Source: Vibrio penaeicida
GTDB taxonomy: Bacteria; Pseudomonadota; Gammaproteobacteria; Enterobacterales; Vibrionaceae
DNA: 64,000 nucleotides
Direction: 5' to 3'
Assembly (NCBI RefSeq): GCF_002933855.1
Contig: NZ_BFAQ01000016.1
Location: forward strand, 91,232 to 155,231
The position numbers were made by a program, and so were the translations under genes. The notes under the pieces are model-generated. The model had not been told where the DNA came from. It saw only the letters and a program-made list of their open reading frames with translations, and did no database searches. Position 1 is the stretch's first letter; every line of letters starts with the position of its first letter. This document shows positions 9,601-18,745 of this stretch, piece after piece.

Positions 9601-10606
9601 TTTGGTTATCTGCTGTCATATCCATATCAAACATCATGGTAGTGGTGAAATCGCCCACGACTCGAGGTACATCATTGTGTATCGCTTCACGATTGAAAAG
9701 CGTCATATTTAGCGTGAAATGAGAAGATTCACTCCAACGTGCCAAAGATTGACCAAAGCACTCTAGCAACAGGCAGGATATGGTGATCCCACTCTCTTGC
9801 GCGATGTTTTTCAGGATGGACCAGCGTTCGTTTGGTATGTATTTAGAGATACGTTCGTATTGCGGTACTCCCGCTTCCTCTACACTGTTAATCAGAGGTA
9901 ATACAGGGGCCGGCGGTAGGTCTTTGGCGCGTGAACGCCAGTGATTTTTCGACGCTTCAAGCTTTTCTGAAGAAGGTGCCGACATCGCCAGGTATTGAGG
10001 AAAAGTAAGCTCAGGAGCAGCAATATGTGTATCCGGATCTTCATAGAGCGCGGCGATGTCTTTAAGTACTAAAAGTATGCTTTGTTGGTCAGTATTGATG
10101 AGATCAAAACGAAAATGAATGTGGGTTTCCCCAGACGGCATGTATGTGAACTCTAAGTCGAATAGCGGCCATTTATCCAGTTCTGGCAGATCTCGAGACA
10201 GCCTCTGGCGCGTAACTGAAAGGTGTTCCTGCGCAACCTCTTCAGAGGCACTTTTCAGATCGTGCTCGGGTGCGAACAATGCTTCCGTCAGGGGGCGAAT
10301 CACTTGGCTCTCACTAGAGAGTATTTCAACCCGCATCATGGGATGACGATGAGCAGTGTCTTGCACGGCTTTTACAAATCGCGGTACATCCAATTCGTCG
10401 CAAACTCGCTCATAGTAGAACTGACAAGCCGCACCACCGAGGGTGAGTTGTGAGCTACGGCCCATGAAGTAAGCGCGTTGAATATCGGTCAACGGAAAGC
10501 TTGTTCCTTCAGGTATGTCTGGAAGCTCAACAAGTTCGTTATCTTCATCCAAAGCCATTAATTCGGCCATTAGATCTGTATCAAAATCATCGTCTAGTGT
10601 GTTCAT
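6611..10606 (-). CDS. NRPS module: Cy-A-PCP-oxidase (thiazole-forming)
   Basis: A 1331-residue module. A short acidic N-terminus is followed by Cy (about 30-470, motif DLINTDQQS intact), A (about 490-980, YILYTSGSTGMPKG near 633), PCP (LGVTSLELI, serine near 1023) and, from about 1080 to the end, a SagB/McbC-type FMN oxidoreductase (RRSARAFSSTPVTQL, PYASAGGMYPIQ). Such Ox domains in BlmIII, EpoB and MtaD oxidise a thiazoline or oxazoline to the aromatic ring; the Cy-A-PCP-Ox order is nearest to the BlmIII arrangement, with Ox after the carrier. The A-domain code reads about D-L-Q-N-(M/L)-S-L-I-W, cysteine-like but with Gln in place of the usual Tyr. It lies 15 bases after the PKS gene and overlaps the next NRPS by ATGA. 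The final residues (NATFNIELTEETL) could be a docking tail. Confidence 0.92.
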   Translation of the reverse strand: MNTLDDDFDTDLMAELMALDEDNELVELPDIPEGTSFPLTDIQRAYFMGRSSQLTLGGAACQFYYERVCDELDVPRFVKAVQDTAHRHPMMRVEILSSESQVIRPLTEALFAPEHDLKSASEEVAQEHLSVTRQRLSRDLPELDKWPLFDLEFTYMPSGETHIHFRFDLINTDQQSILLVLKDIAALYEDPDTHIAAPELTFPQYLAMSAPSSEKLEASKNHWRSRAKDLPPAPVLPLINSVEEAGVPQYERISKYIPNERWSILKNIAQESGITISCLLLECFGQSLARWSESSHFTLNMTLFNREAIHNDVPRVVGDFTTTMMFDMDMTADNQTRESRITDIQKSLWRDLEFNAVSGVEVMSMMAQAQGHLDIPLMPVVVTSTLSQDASSLMTVMDDLPGRPVLSTAQTPQVILDNLLIEENGQLAIHWDISVNVMSLSVVNALMQDYCTQIDAIIDDPEVLKKPFSFNDPSDADLVPNLPKASQAQRLSDLWLEKLSSAASNPAVIQGNESITHHDLAEKVAGLIEGLKARDVDEGSKVALIFNKSINQIAATLACSTFGVTFIPIDGNQPNSRQIQILQDLEPTLILHSGVDPAVLSEHPSWDISQHEIASSDILHHCSGAKPDSLAYILYTSGSTGMPKGVMIQHDAALNTVLDINQRFNITSTDRVLALSELHFDLSIQDIFGTLGCGGAIVLPEISGKHDPSHWAQLCHRHQVTVWNTVPGLFEIYLDYLETNQVPPQHELKNIMLSGDWIGLTSPQRAKNFWPEARFYSLGGATEASIWSIYFEVNEVDSEWQSIPYGNGLGGQQVFVLTQDLEIAQPGCIGGIYIAGKGLANGYFKDSEKTAAAFFNHPRSGLPLYCTGDLGAYDKDAVIQFHGRADGQLKINGFRLEIGEVSQAINGLDGIQDCRVLPKGEGTRKSLAAFVKPESKTLCLESLKEMLAEHLPHYMVPSIWHQVESFPLTSNGKIDNKALLALTEKAPTHRSFKPDNGLSEQVCNMVAEVLKREQVLPDDNLVALGVTSLELIALASRIQKFSGTRPQLTTLARTVAIPDLIELVAELLPSSSGNTKGKSIWPGEEQVQDYLEETPVILDALERRLFKTRHRALDDKHAINLPDTGNVPNASRRSARAFSSTPVTQLALSQMLDALRVYWCNNNQYRPYASAGGMYPIQTYLLAYQVEGLEKGTYLYDPHSHKLLPRGNTPLPQIENLSAGNKEWIGEAHFVLAFALNLPDIVPLYEGSSLPFGLIEAGSMAQLVDNYAANAGIGTCHIGDLSPSQINKLCGLEKEQIYVHGLVGGTLTDEMLTQRDVNNATFNIELTEETL

Positions 10607-10621
10607 TCGTTTTACTCAGGG

Positions 10622-13600
10622 TTACAGGCGTTTTTGCAAAGCGTTTCGCTTTTCGGATGACATCGTTTGCACTTTTATATAGGTCCGAGCAATGCGTTCC
10701 ATGTTTGGATAGCTCGTCAGTAAATCTGCGAGTTCTTTTGGCGTTCTTGCGCTCATGAAGTCGGCCTGACCAATATCCGCCTTGGTGATCTTTCTCAGGC
10801 GAGACAGCAAGCGCACTGCGGTGATGGAATCTCCGCCCAATAAGATAAAATCATCTGCGGGGTCGACCTCGGTTTGGCCAAGGATCTCGGTAAACAACAG
10901 TTGAGAAAACTGCACCAGTACAGGTTGGTCGCTGGCTATTTTGATGCTTTCTTTTGAAGCGCTGGGTTCGGCATCCGCATTGGTTAAACGCTCAGTTGAA
11001 CTATCAGACGCTTCTTGCAGCAGCAAATCTAATGAGTTTGGAGTCACAATGGCGTGTGAGATCCCTGAAGAAAGGACATCCCATAAACTGGACAAGCCTT
11101 TTTGAACAGAAATGGCTTTCTTGCGATTTGATGTGAAAAGATCGTCGTTGTCATTCAATCCTCCCACTTGATCCCAGAAGTCCCATGCAATTACGTGCAT
11201 CGGTATCTGAGAGCGTTGCTGTGCCAACATTTCGCAGTACAAATTGGAGGCGATGTAATCTGAGCCACCGTATCCCGAAACTTCGGTGATGATAGAGCCG
11301 AAAATCGCCAAGAATTCTGGTTGATGTTTTTCAAATGCAGAGGCGAGTGCATCAGTACCTTGAACTTTCGCGTGGTGGTTCGGGCCCAAGTCGGTATCTG
11401 TTGTATCCGCAACCGTCTGCGACACATACCGACCCGCTAAGTTAAAGATACCGCCTACTTTATTGCCTTCTTGATCGAGCTGGCTGGCAAGTGCTGTCAT
11501 GGCATTGACGTCATCGACATTGGCAGCGTGCAAACGTATCGTTGAGCCTGCAGCGATAATGCCTGCGAGATCGGCGTCTTGCTCAGGTGAATCGACCAGT
11601 TCTGCTGAAATGTTTCTGCTGACCAAAACAAGGTGGACACCAAGCGGAGCGATGGTACGTGCAAGGCTGCGCCCCAGAGCACCAAGCCCGCCAACGATGA
11701 TGTAAGTTTTGCCCGCCGTGATTACGTCACCCGCGTCAGCGTTGGGTAGCGATAATGATGTGACTTGTCTGCGCCATAAAACCCCATCTCGTAAGCCGAG
11801 TGAATCGGCTTGTAGTCTCTCGTGGCGAGTGCTGGCAGAGATTGCTCTTATTAGCTCTTGTTCATTTGGCGCATCATTACAATCCAACCAAATGGCTTTA
11901 ACCTTCGTGATTTCGAACGGCAAGCTACGAAGAATGCCGAGCGCTATTGATTGCTCTGCACATTGGGCTTCTTCTGAATGGATACTCGCCAGATTACGGG
12001 TAACCAAGGTGATGCTTTGGATGTTGTCGTTTGGCAGTAATTCTTGCGCAAGTTGGCGCAAGGTGTTTTCAGTATTTGGGTTCCAAGACAGCACCAAATG
12101 GCTTTTGCCAAGTGTGTTCAATTGACCCGATAGATTTTTGATATCAAGTGGTTTCTCGTCATCATCTATCCAAATAAGTGAGGTATCCCTCGCTTCATCA
12201 CACTTGAATTCGTGAACTCGATACCACTGGGGAACGTGCGTCCAACAGTTTGATTCGGTGCTTGCTGGTCCTTTTGAAACCGGTAAACAGTGCTCGACTT
12301 TAGAGAATGGGTAGCCAGGAAGAGGCACCTTGTTCCATACCTCAGAGCCAGTATTAAAGAGCGTTTCTATTGGAGCGCCGTTTACCCAAAGTTGAGTAAT
12401 CGCAGTGAGGCAATCATTGGTTTGTGATTGCGCTGTAAGCATTAATGGCAGAGCACCCGGAATATTACCGGGTCCAACCGCAAGGCGCTGCGCGTTTGGA
12501 TAATCACGTTCGATAGCCTCAAGGTTATCCGCAAAAAGCACGGTGTGGCGAAGATGTTCTCGCCAGTATTGAGGCGTTGAAATCTTGGCTGGGTCGGCAA
12601 GATCGCCAGTCAAATTGCTGTATACAGGAATCGTCGGTTCGTTCAATGAGATGTGATTGAACAAGGATTCAAAGTCGCCAAGAATGGGCTCAAGAAGATG
12701 TGAATGAAAACCATGAGACACCGACAGGCGGCGGAAGCGCCATCCTTGCTGATGTGCTGTTTCCTCAAAATGTTCAAGAGCGGTTTCTGTTCCTGAGACA
12801 ACCACCTGATTGGCTCCGTTGACTACTGCTAAGGAGAGATCGGGTGTGAGCTGTGCTTTGACATCTTCCTTTGAGGCATTGATTGCCAACATGCCAGCAT
12901 TCGGCAGTGACGCGACTAACCGGCCGCGAGCGGCAACCAAAGTCAGTGCATCTTTCAATGAGAAAATGCCAGCGACGGTAGCCGCGACGTACTCTCCAAT
13001 GCTGTGTCCAAGCAATGCAACTGGATTTAGTCCACCCTCAATCAGCCATTGTGCGCTGGCATATTCGACAGCAAACAGAGCGACTTGTGTATTTTCGGTT
13101 GAGGAAAGCGTATTCAGATCAGAATCAAAAATGAGGGGGCGAATGTCTTCATGCCCTTGGGAAATCAATAGTTCAGCCGCTTCATCCAGAGTGGCTTTGA
13201 AGGTAGGGGCGTTTTGATACAGGTTTAACCCCATCCCAACAAATTGCGTTCCCTGACCAGGAAAGACAAATACGGCTTCGCTGCTTTTTCCGGTTCTGTT
13301 TACCGTGATCTGGTTTTTTAGCTTATTTGCTGCTTCTTCTGAATCCGAAGCGATGATTGCACAGCGTTCTGAGAAAGCGGTACGCCCCCACAATAAGCTC
13401 TTCGAAACATCTGATAAATTGTACTCTGTCGATGCCAGCTTTTCTGCCAACTCGTTTCTCATCGTGTCTAATGCGACGTCTGTTTTGGCTGAAAGAGGGA
13501 TGATTGTGGCGTCTTGGTTTTGCTGGTTTTCGGCTTTTTGAGCAGGGCTTCGCGCCAAAATTTGATGCACATTGGTGCCACCAAACCCGAAAGAGCTCAG

Positions 13601-14818
13601 TGCCGCGAAGTCGTGGGTTTCTCCTGATACCGCAGTCGGTGTGAGCGATAAATGTGTACCACTCATGCCTAATTCTGGGTTTTCCCCATATTCTTTCAAC
13701 CGGAGTGTTGGCGGGATAACCTGACGTTCTAATACGCCAATCACTTTGGTTAAGCCAGCAAGTCCGGCGGCGGCATTTAAGTGCCCCACGTTCCCTTTAA
13801 CAGAGCCAACATAGCAGTGGGTATTACGGTTGCCGTAGACGCGTCGTATTGATTCGGTCTCAATGGGGTCACCAAGTGGTGTGCCTGTGCCATGAGCTTC
13901 AATATAGGTAACGTCGTCAGAACTTATGCCACTTAAATCTAACGCTTCTTGAAGAGCATCGGATTGTCCTGACACACTTGGCGCTGTAAAAGCAGCGCGG
14001 GCTGCACCATCATTGTTAGCGGTGCTGCCAGCAATAGTGGCGTAGATATAGTCATTGTCGGTTAGTGCATCTTCCAAACGTTTTAGTACGAATACGGCTG
14101 CGCCATTGCCGCCGACAATTCCATTAGCGGATTGGCTGAAGGGCGACATGGTTGCATTAGGCGACATCACGCCGCCGGAGTCTGGGAAGTAGCCGTCTTC
14201 TAAGCTCACGGATATCGAGGCTGCACCAGCCAAGGCCATATTAACTTCGCCTTGTAAGAGAGCTTGAGTGACCTGGTGCACGCAAAGCAACCCGCTGGAA
14301 CAGGCGCTTTGAGTCACAACGGCTGGACCGGTCAAGTTCAGCAAGTGGGCGACTCGAGTGGCGAGATAATCTTTGTCGTTGCCAATCATCATGGCGAACA
14401 TCTCGGCGGCGCTGTCGCTGAAGTCTCGCATGCCGACGTGTCTTAATACGTAATCGTTAAAACCACACGCAGCGTATACCCCCGTGCGATCATCGGAAGA
14501 GCGATCACCATACCCTGCGTTTTCTAAAGCATGCCATGCGCATTCTAGAAAAACCCTATGCTGAGGATCCATCAGTGCCGCTTCGTTAGGAGAAAATCCA
14601 AAGAACTCAGCATCGAAAGCAAAACGTTCAGGCATAGAAAAACACGCTTTTAATACGTCATTCTCAGAGGTTTTTCTAACCAAGCCGTCGTTTGCCGATT
14701 CCAACATATTCCAGAAGACATCTACGTCTTTCGCTCCGGGGAAACGGGCGGATAACCCAATAATCGCTATTTGATCTAGGTTATCGGACAGATTGTCGTT
14801 GGGGACGGTGTTTGTCAT
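10622..14818 (-). CDS. Type I polyketide synthase module KS-AT-KR-ACP
   Basis: A 1398-residue modular PKS. The ketosynthase has its triad in QSACSSGLL (Cys near 169), EAHGTGTPLGD and KGNVGHLNAAAG. The acyltransferase has GHSIGEY (near 604) and a GFHSH segment that fits malonyl rather than methylmalonyl specificity. The ketoreductase has a Rossmann motif GGLGALG (near 1042) and catalytic FGSI/YIASNLY residues, so it looks active. The ACP serine is in LGGDSITAV (near 1329). There is no DH, ER or TE in cis. It would extend the chain by one malonate and reduce the ketone to an alcohol. It is first in the minus-strand biosynthetic operon, with about 240 bases of control DNA upstream before a terminator. 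Confidence 0.94.
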   Translation of the reverse strand: MTNTVPNDNLSDNLDQIAIIGLSARFPGAKDVDVFWNMLESANDGLVRKTSENDVLKACFSMPERFAFDAEFFGFSPNEAALMDPQHRVFLECAWHALENAGYGDRSSDDRTGVYAACGFNDYVLRHVGMRDFSDSAAEMFAMMIGNDKDYLATRVAHLLNLTGPAVVTQSACSSGLLCVHQVTQALLQGEVNMALAGAASISVSLEDGYFPDSGGVMSPNATMSPFSQSANGIVGGNGAAVFVLKRLEDALTDNDYIYATIAGSTANNDGAARAAFTAPSVSGQSDALQEALDLSGISSDDVTYIEAHGTGTPLGDPIETESIRRVYGNRNTHCYVGSVKGNVGHLNAAAGLAGLTKVIGVLERQVIPPTLRLKEYGENPELGMSGTHLSLTPTAVSGETHDFAALSSFGFGGTNVHQILARSPAQKAENQQNQDATIIPLSAKTDVALDTMRNELAEKLASTEYNLSDVSKSLLWGRTAFSERCAIIASDSEEAANKLKNQITVNRTGKSSEAVFVFPGQGTQFVGMGLNLYQNAPTFKATLDEAAELLISQGHEDIRPLIFDSDLNTLSSTENTQVALFAVEYASAQWLIEGGLNPVALLGHSIGEYVAATVAGIFSLKDALTLVAARGRLVASLPNAGMLAINASKEDVKAQLTPDLSLAVVNGANQVVVSGTETALEHFEETAHQQGWRFRRLSVSHGFHSHLLEPILGDFESLFNHISLNEPTIPVYSNLTGDLADPAKISTPQYWREHLRHTVLFADNLEAIERDYPNAQRLAVGPGNIPGALPLMLTAQSQTNDCLTAITQLWVNGAPIETLFNTGSEVWNKVPLPGYPFSKVEHCLPVSKGPASTESNCWTHVPQWYRVHEFKCDEARDTSLIWIDDDEKPLDIKNLSGQLNTLGKSHLVLSWNPNTENTLRQLAQELLPNDNIQSITLVTRNLASIHSEEAQCAEQSIALGILRSLPFEITKVKAIWLDCNDAPNEQELIRAISASTRHERLQADSLGLRDGVLWRRQVTSLSLPNADAGDVITAGKTYIIVGGLGALGRSLARTIAPLGVHLVLVSRNISAELVDSPEQDADLAGIIAAGSTIRLHAANVDDVNAMTALASQLDQEGNKVGGIFNLAGRYVSQTVADTTDTDLGPNHHAKVQGTDALASAFEKHQPEFLAIFGSIITEVSGYGGSDYIASNLYCEMLAQQRSQIPMHVIAWDFWDQVGGLNDNDDLFTSNRKKAISVQKGLSSLWDVLSSGISHAIVTPNSLDLLLQEASDSSTERLTNADAEPSASKESIKIASDQPVLVQFSQLLFTEILGQTEVDPADDFILLGGDSITAVRLLSRLRKITKADIGQADFMSARTPKELADLLTSYPNMERIARTYIKVQTMSSEKRNALQKRL

Positions 14819-14974
14819 ATCGGTTCTGCTCCGAGTAAGGATAAGGATTTCTGTTAAGTAACGTTCGATTCTAATTCAGCTGTTTTATGTGGTGCTGCTC
14901 GTGAAGGGAGACTCTACTGCCTAAGCCGGAGAAATGAGTAAAGTTGGGGAGAGAACAGGAAAATAAGAAAAAGG

Positions 14975-15019
14975 CATGGAATAAACAGGCTGGAAATAGA
15001 TAGGCTGAAAATAGATAGG
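14975..15019 (+). repeat. Three tandem 15-bp repeats upstream of the PKS operon
   Basis: Three adjoining 15-base units start at 14975 (CATGGAATAAACAGG), 14990 (CTGGAAATAGATAGG) and 15005 (CTGAAAATAGATAGG). They lie 157-201 bases upstream of the PKS start. Repeated sites of this kind are typical targets of AraC-family activators, and the AACAGGCTGG part resembles the repeats upstream of the TonB receptor. The regulatory role is inferred. Confidence 0.55.
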
Positions 15020-15060
15020 TTAGCGCCAGCCGTGTAGCGTTATCGTCGCTTAGAAAAGTT

Positions 15061-15092
15061 TTCGCCTGATTCTGAAAACAGAATCAGGCGAA
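15061..15092 (-). terminator. Strong hairpin terminator after the ABC transporter operon
   Basis: A perfect 14-bp stem (TTCGCCTGATTCTG and its complement) closes a 4-base loop, 34 bases past the stop of the second ABC transporter gene. On the minus strand it is followed by AACTTTTCT. It should end ABC transporter transcripts and insulate the PKS promoter to its left. Confidence 0.8.
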
Positions 15093-15125
15093 ATATTTAC
15101 CCTTGAGTTGAATACTTAAGCGCTT

Positions 15126-16856
15126 TTAGCTGATTAACCACGTGGCATTTTCTTGCTGTAAGGTCCACATCTGAGCGTAAATACCTTGATTCTGCATTAA
15201 CTCTGAATGGGTCCCTTGCTCGTGGATGCCCGATTTGTCCAAAACAATAATATTGTCGACGGATTGAATCGTTTTTAGCTTATGTGCCACAACAATAACC
15301 GTTTTGTTTTGGCTGAGAGTATGTATGGCTTTCTGAATAGACAATTCGTTTTCAGGATCTAGAGACGCTGTTGCTTCGTCTAGTAACAAGATAGGTGCAT
15401 TTTTAAGTAACGCACGAGCAATGGCGATACGCTGTTTTTCACCACCGCTGAGCCTTGCTCCCCCTTCGCCGACTCGACTAAAAATACCGTTGCTGAGACG
15501 GTCTATAAATTCCATACACTGTGCTTGCTCACACGCCTTAATCACCTCTGCATCTGTGGCGTCAGGTTTGCCAATTCGAACATTGTTGGCAATGGTGTCG
15601 TCGTACAAATAGACATCCTGAAATACCTCACTCATACACGTATAAAGCGTGTGTAGGTTGAGTTCTCTGATGTCGGTACCACCGATAGAGACTTTGCCTT
15701 GTTTCACATCGTAAAAGCGGGCAATCAGGCTAAGTATTGTCGACTTGCCTGTTCCACTGTAACCCACCAGAGCGGTAATCGAATTTTGTGGGAAATTCAG
15801 CTGGATGTTATTCAGAACATTGTCGTTTTGATAGCCAAACGTCACATTGTCAAACCTAACGTCGAAGGTGCTAGGAGGCGTGGAAATGGTGCCAGTGTCG
15901 ATGGAATCAATGCTGAGTACTTGCTGAATACGCTTCAAAGATTCATTGAGGTAACGTAGGTGTAGAATATCAATCAGTAACGCCTTGAGTGGGCTAAATG
16001 CTAAATAGCCAATAACGAGGAAAACCAGCACTGTCAGGGAAGATAACCCCGATTCCGCGAAACGCTCCAGTGAGCCCCATACCATGGCGAGATAAGCGAG
16101 ATCGCAGAAAACAAAAGATATCAGCACCATAGGAGCACTTAGCATTTCTGTTCGGTAACACGCTTTGCGGTATTCATTCAAGCTATTCTCCAGACTCTTG
16201 AAACGTAATCCGGTTAGGTTGAATGCTTTTAGGTGCTTCATTCCCATGTAAAATTCTAAGAATTTGCTCGCCATCTCTCCGCGTAGCTTTATTTGTTTAT
16301 GACCCAGCCATCCCACTAGACGGTCCGAAGCAAAGACAAAAGGAAACAGTAGGAAGATACCCAGCAGCAGTATAGAAGCTAGGTAGAAATCGAGCCAAAA
16401 CAGAAAGCCCATCAATATGATGGCTGAGAATACGCTGGTAACGACATTGGTGATGGCCTGAGAAAACAAAGATTCTACGACTCGGACATCCTGAGATATT
16501 ACGGAAGAAAGAGTGCTGGGTTCATGCTTTACAAACACCCCCAAACTGATTCGGTATAAATGGGTGCCAATATCCATTCGCAACTTTTCTGACAACTTAA
16601 AGCTGAGACGATGGTTACTTAAATTGGCATACCACGACACAAACAGTTGAACCACGAAAGATGCCGCCATGACTGCAACCAATAGCCATACGGTGGAAGT
16701 GTCGGTGGAGGGGGCGAGTAACTCTCGAAGAATAGCGACTAGCAATACTACCGGAATAGACAGCAGTAATGCGTGGCAAAAGTGAAGGACGAGCGAAGAA
16801 GCAAAGTGCTTTTCGTGACCTTTAATTGCAAAAGTAATATTTTTTAGCAATTTCAT
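15126..16856 (-). CDS. ABC transporter permease/ATPase, YbtQ-like
   Basis: A fused membrane and ATP-binding half-transporter of 576 residues. The start is placed at the ATG at 16856 because it overlaps the upstream stop (TAATG) and follows GGAGG by 9 bases; an in-frame start 54 bases upstream lacks this. The N-terminal half has about six membrane segments (for example ASSLVLHFCHALLLSIPVV). The nucleotide-binding domain shows Walker A GYSGTGKST, signature RLSGGEKQR and Walker B LLLDEATA. It resembles YbtP/YbtQ of the yersiniabactin locus, exporter-fold proteins that act as importers of the iron-loaded siderophore. It probably pairs with the upstream gene product as a heterodimer. Import rather than export is inferred from the family. 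Confidence 0.88.
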   Translation of the reverse strand: MKLLKNITFAIKGHEKHFASSLVLHFCHALLLSIPVVLLVAILRELLAPSTDTSTVWLLVAVMAASFVVQLFVSWYANLSNHRLSFKLSEKLRMDIGTHLYRISLGVFVKHEPSTLSSVISQDVRVVESLFSQAITNVVTSVFSAIILMGFLFWLDFYLASILLLGIFLLFPFVFASDRLVGWLGHKQIKLRGEMASKFLEFYMGMKHLKAFNLTGLRFKSLENSLNEYRKACYRTEMLSAPMVLISFVFCDLAYLAMVWGSLERFAESGLSSLTVLVFLVIGYLAFSPLKALLIDILHLRYLNESLKRIQQVLSIDSIDTGTISTPPSTFDVRFDNVTFGYQNDNVLNNIQLNFPQNSITALVGYSGTGKSTILSLIARFYDVKQGKVSIGGTDIRELNLHTLYTCMSEVFQDVYLYDDTIANNVRIGKPDATDAEVIKACEQAQCMEFIDRLSNGIFSRVGEGGARLSGGEKQRIAIARALLKNAPILLLDEATASLDPENELSIQKAIHTLSQNKTVIVVAHKLKTIQSVDNIIVLDKSGIHEQGTHSELMQNQGIYAQMWTLQQENATWLIS

Positions 16857-18634
16857 TAGTTTTGTCCTCCACCGAGGCTGAACTCTCGAGCGCTTTGATG
16901 CGCTTCCCACATTGAAGCATACAGATTTGACGACTCTAACAATGAGGTATGAGTACCTGCAGCGGCAGTTTTACCCTGATCAAACACGACGATTTGAGCA
17001 GCGTTAACAATGGTTGAAAGACGATGCGCGATGACGATAACGGTCTTACCCGGAATGATCTGACTTAGCGCTTTTTGGATGGCAGATTCATTGAGCGCAT
17101 CGGCAAACGCAGTGGCTTCATCTAGGATAAAAATTGGGGCGTCTTTTAAAATGATTCGAGCAAGTTGGATGCGCTGAGCCTGACCGCCACTAAGTCGTAA
17201 TCCATCCTGACCGTACTGAGTATCATAGCCAGATGGAAGGCTTTGAATAAACTCGTGTGCTTGAGCTAACTTTGCCGCGCGCTCTATCTCTTCTCGTGAA
17301 TGCCCTGCGCCCATATCAATGTTCGCCGCGATGGTATCAGCAAACAAGAAGTTGTCTTGAAATACAAACGATACGATATCCATAAGATCGTCGTATTGGA
17401 TGTTCTGTATGTTGACGCCACCAATTTCAATTGCCCCTTGAGAAGCATCGTGAAAGCGGGCCAATAATTCAGCGCATGTACTTTTACCCGCACCACTAGG
17501 TCCAACTAAAGCTGTTACTTTTCCAGCAGGAATGGATAGGTTTATTCCTTTCAATGCGGAGTTCACTTCTTCATCCGAATCGCCTTTGTAGTCAAAATGC
17601 ACATCTTTGTATGTGATGCTGTAGTCCTGAGGTACTTGGGTAGGTGCAAGAGCGTGGTGCATATCTTTCTGGTTGATAAGATTGCTAATCCGCTTAGTGC
17701 ATTCAAGTGTGTCTGAAAGTGAGGATGCGAAACCCGAAAGACCCAAGACGGGTTTCAAGTAAGCCATCCCGACGATGAAGAATAATAATAGGACTGGCAG
17801 CTCAACGGAGTTTTCGAAGTACAACAACAAGCCAACTGTGACAATAGGCAATAAGCTGTTTGAAATGAAAGAGGTTAGAGCCGAGTACATGGGAGCGACG
17901 CGTCGGTAACTCACTGATGAAAAGAGAGTAAGATCTTCAACGGTATCTCGATAATTCGCAAATGACTTTGCCTCTTGCCCAAAGAGCTTCATGACGTTCA
18001 GTGCTCTTACGTATTCAACAATGACACTGTCCATCTTTTCAACTTTTTGGTGAAACTCACGAGTCATTTCAGCCGTACCTTTTGTCATTACGGCTAACAT
18101 CATCCACAACAAAAACAGAACAAATGGTGCAAGACTTGCCAATGCTAATCGGTAATCCACCGTAAACATAAAGACCAAAACGACGATAGGTAAAACGATG
18201 GCTTTAACGAGGTCGGGGATATTGTGAGCGATAAACACTTCAAGCTTTTCAACGTCATCCACAAGAAGTTTTTTCAATGCACCCGACGTACGTTTTTGTA
18301 GGTTTCCAAGTGACATAGAACTCATTTTGTTGGCGATTAAAACGCGAAAGCGGAACAAAATTTCGTAAGCCGCCATATGAGCGGTGACTGCTGATAAGTA
18401 AAACGAGAAATAGGCAATGACCATTACCCATGCGGTAGAAGCGACCTGATTTCGCAGTTCATCCATAACTGGGCGTGTACTGCCAGTCATGGGTTTGATG
18501 ATTTCCAGCATTAGTAAATATGGTGCAATGCTGAGAATGCCGTAGATTGCGGCTAATACTGCGGCAGCAATCAGTAAAAATCGTTTTTGTAAGACGACTT
18601 GCTTAAAATGATTCATACCTGTTTCACGTTCCAT
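16856..18634 (-). CDS. ABC transporter permease/ATPase, YbtP-like
   Basis: First gene of the transporter pair, 592 residues from the ATG at 18634, which has an AGGA ribosome site 5 bases upstream. An upstream in-frame ATG at 18682 would add 16 residues and lacks such a site. The membrane half begins RFLLIAAAVLAAIYGILS. The ATPase half has Walker A GPSGAGKST, signature RLSGGQAQR and Walker B FILDEATA. Both halves of the pair have intact ATPase motifs. Like YbtP it is expected in the inner membrane as the partner of the next gene product, moving the ferri-siderophore into the cytoplasm after the outer-membrane receptor. A 225-base control region separates it from the receptor gene upstream. Confidence 0.88.
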   Translation of the reverse strand: MERETGMNHFKQVVLQKRFLLIAAAVLAAIYGILSIAPYLLMLEIIKPMTGSTRPVMDELRNQVASTAWVMVIAYFSFYLSAVTAHMAAYEILFRFRVLIANKMSSMSLGNLQKRTSGALKKLLVDDVEKLEVFIAHNIPDLVKAIVLPIVVLVFMFTVDYRLALASLAPFVLFLLWMMLAVMTKGTAEMTREFHQKVEKMDSVIVEYVRALNVMKLFGQEAKSFANYRDTVEDLTLFSSVSYRRVAPMYSALTSFISNSLLPIVTVGLLLYFENSVELPVLLLFFIVGMAYLKPVLGLSGFASSLSDTLECTKRISNLINQKDMHHALAPTQVPQDYSITYKDVHFDYKGDSDEEVNSALKGINLSIPAGKVTALVGPSGAGKSTCAELLARFHDASQGAIEIGGVNIQNIQYDDLMDIVSFVFQDNFLFADTIAANIDMGAGHSREEIERAAKLAQAHEFIQSLPSGYDTQYGQDGLRLSGGQAQRIQLARIILKDAPIFILDEATAFADALNESAIQKALSQIIPGKTVIVIAHRLSTIVNAAQIVVFDQGKTAAAGTHTSLLESSNLYASMWEAHQSAREFSLGGGQN

Positions 18635-18666
18635 TTCTTTCCTACAAATATGTCGTGGTATTGATA

Positions 18667-18718
18667 TGGGTTGGGATTCCATACACTTTCAAAATGCGCT
18701 TGCATAGACACCAACCCA
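18667..18718. promoter_or_regulatory. Inverted repeat upstream of the ABC transporter pair
   Basis: TGGGTTGG (18667-18674) and its complement CCAACCCA (18711-18718) form an 8-bp inverted repeat with a 36-base spacer, 33-84 bases before the start of the YbtP-like gene. It could be an operator or a leader RNA fold. No regulator is identified. Confidence 0.3.
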
Positions 18719-18745
18719 CACGAGTAATCGATTCATTTGGGTGCC

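Noticed and set aside
11709..12125. 138-codon ORF opposite the PKS ketoreductase region
   Set aside because: It lies wholly antisense inside a clear PKS gene and is a by-product of its codon use; no domain signs.
14975..15019. CRISPR array
   Set aside because: The 15-bp units adjoin each other with no spacers and number only three; no cas genes are present.
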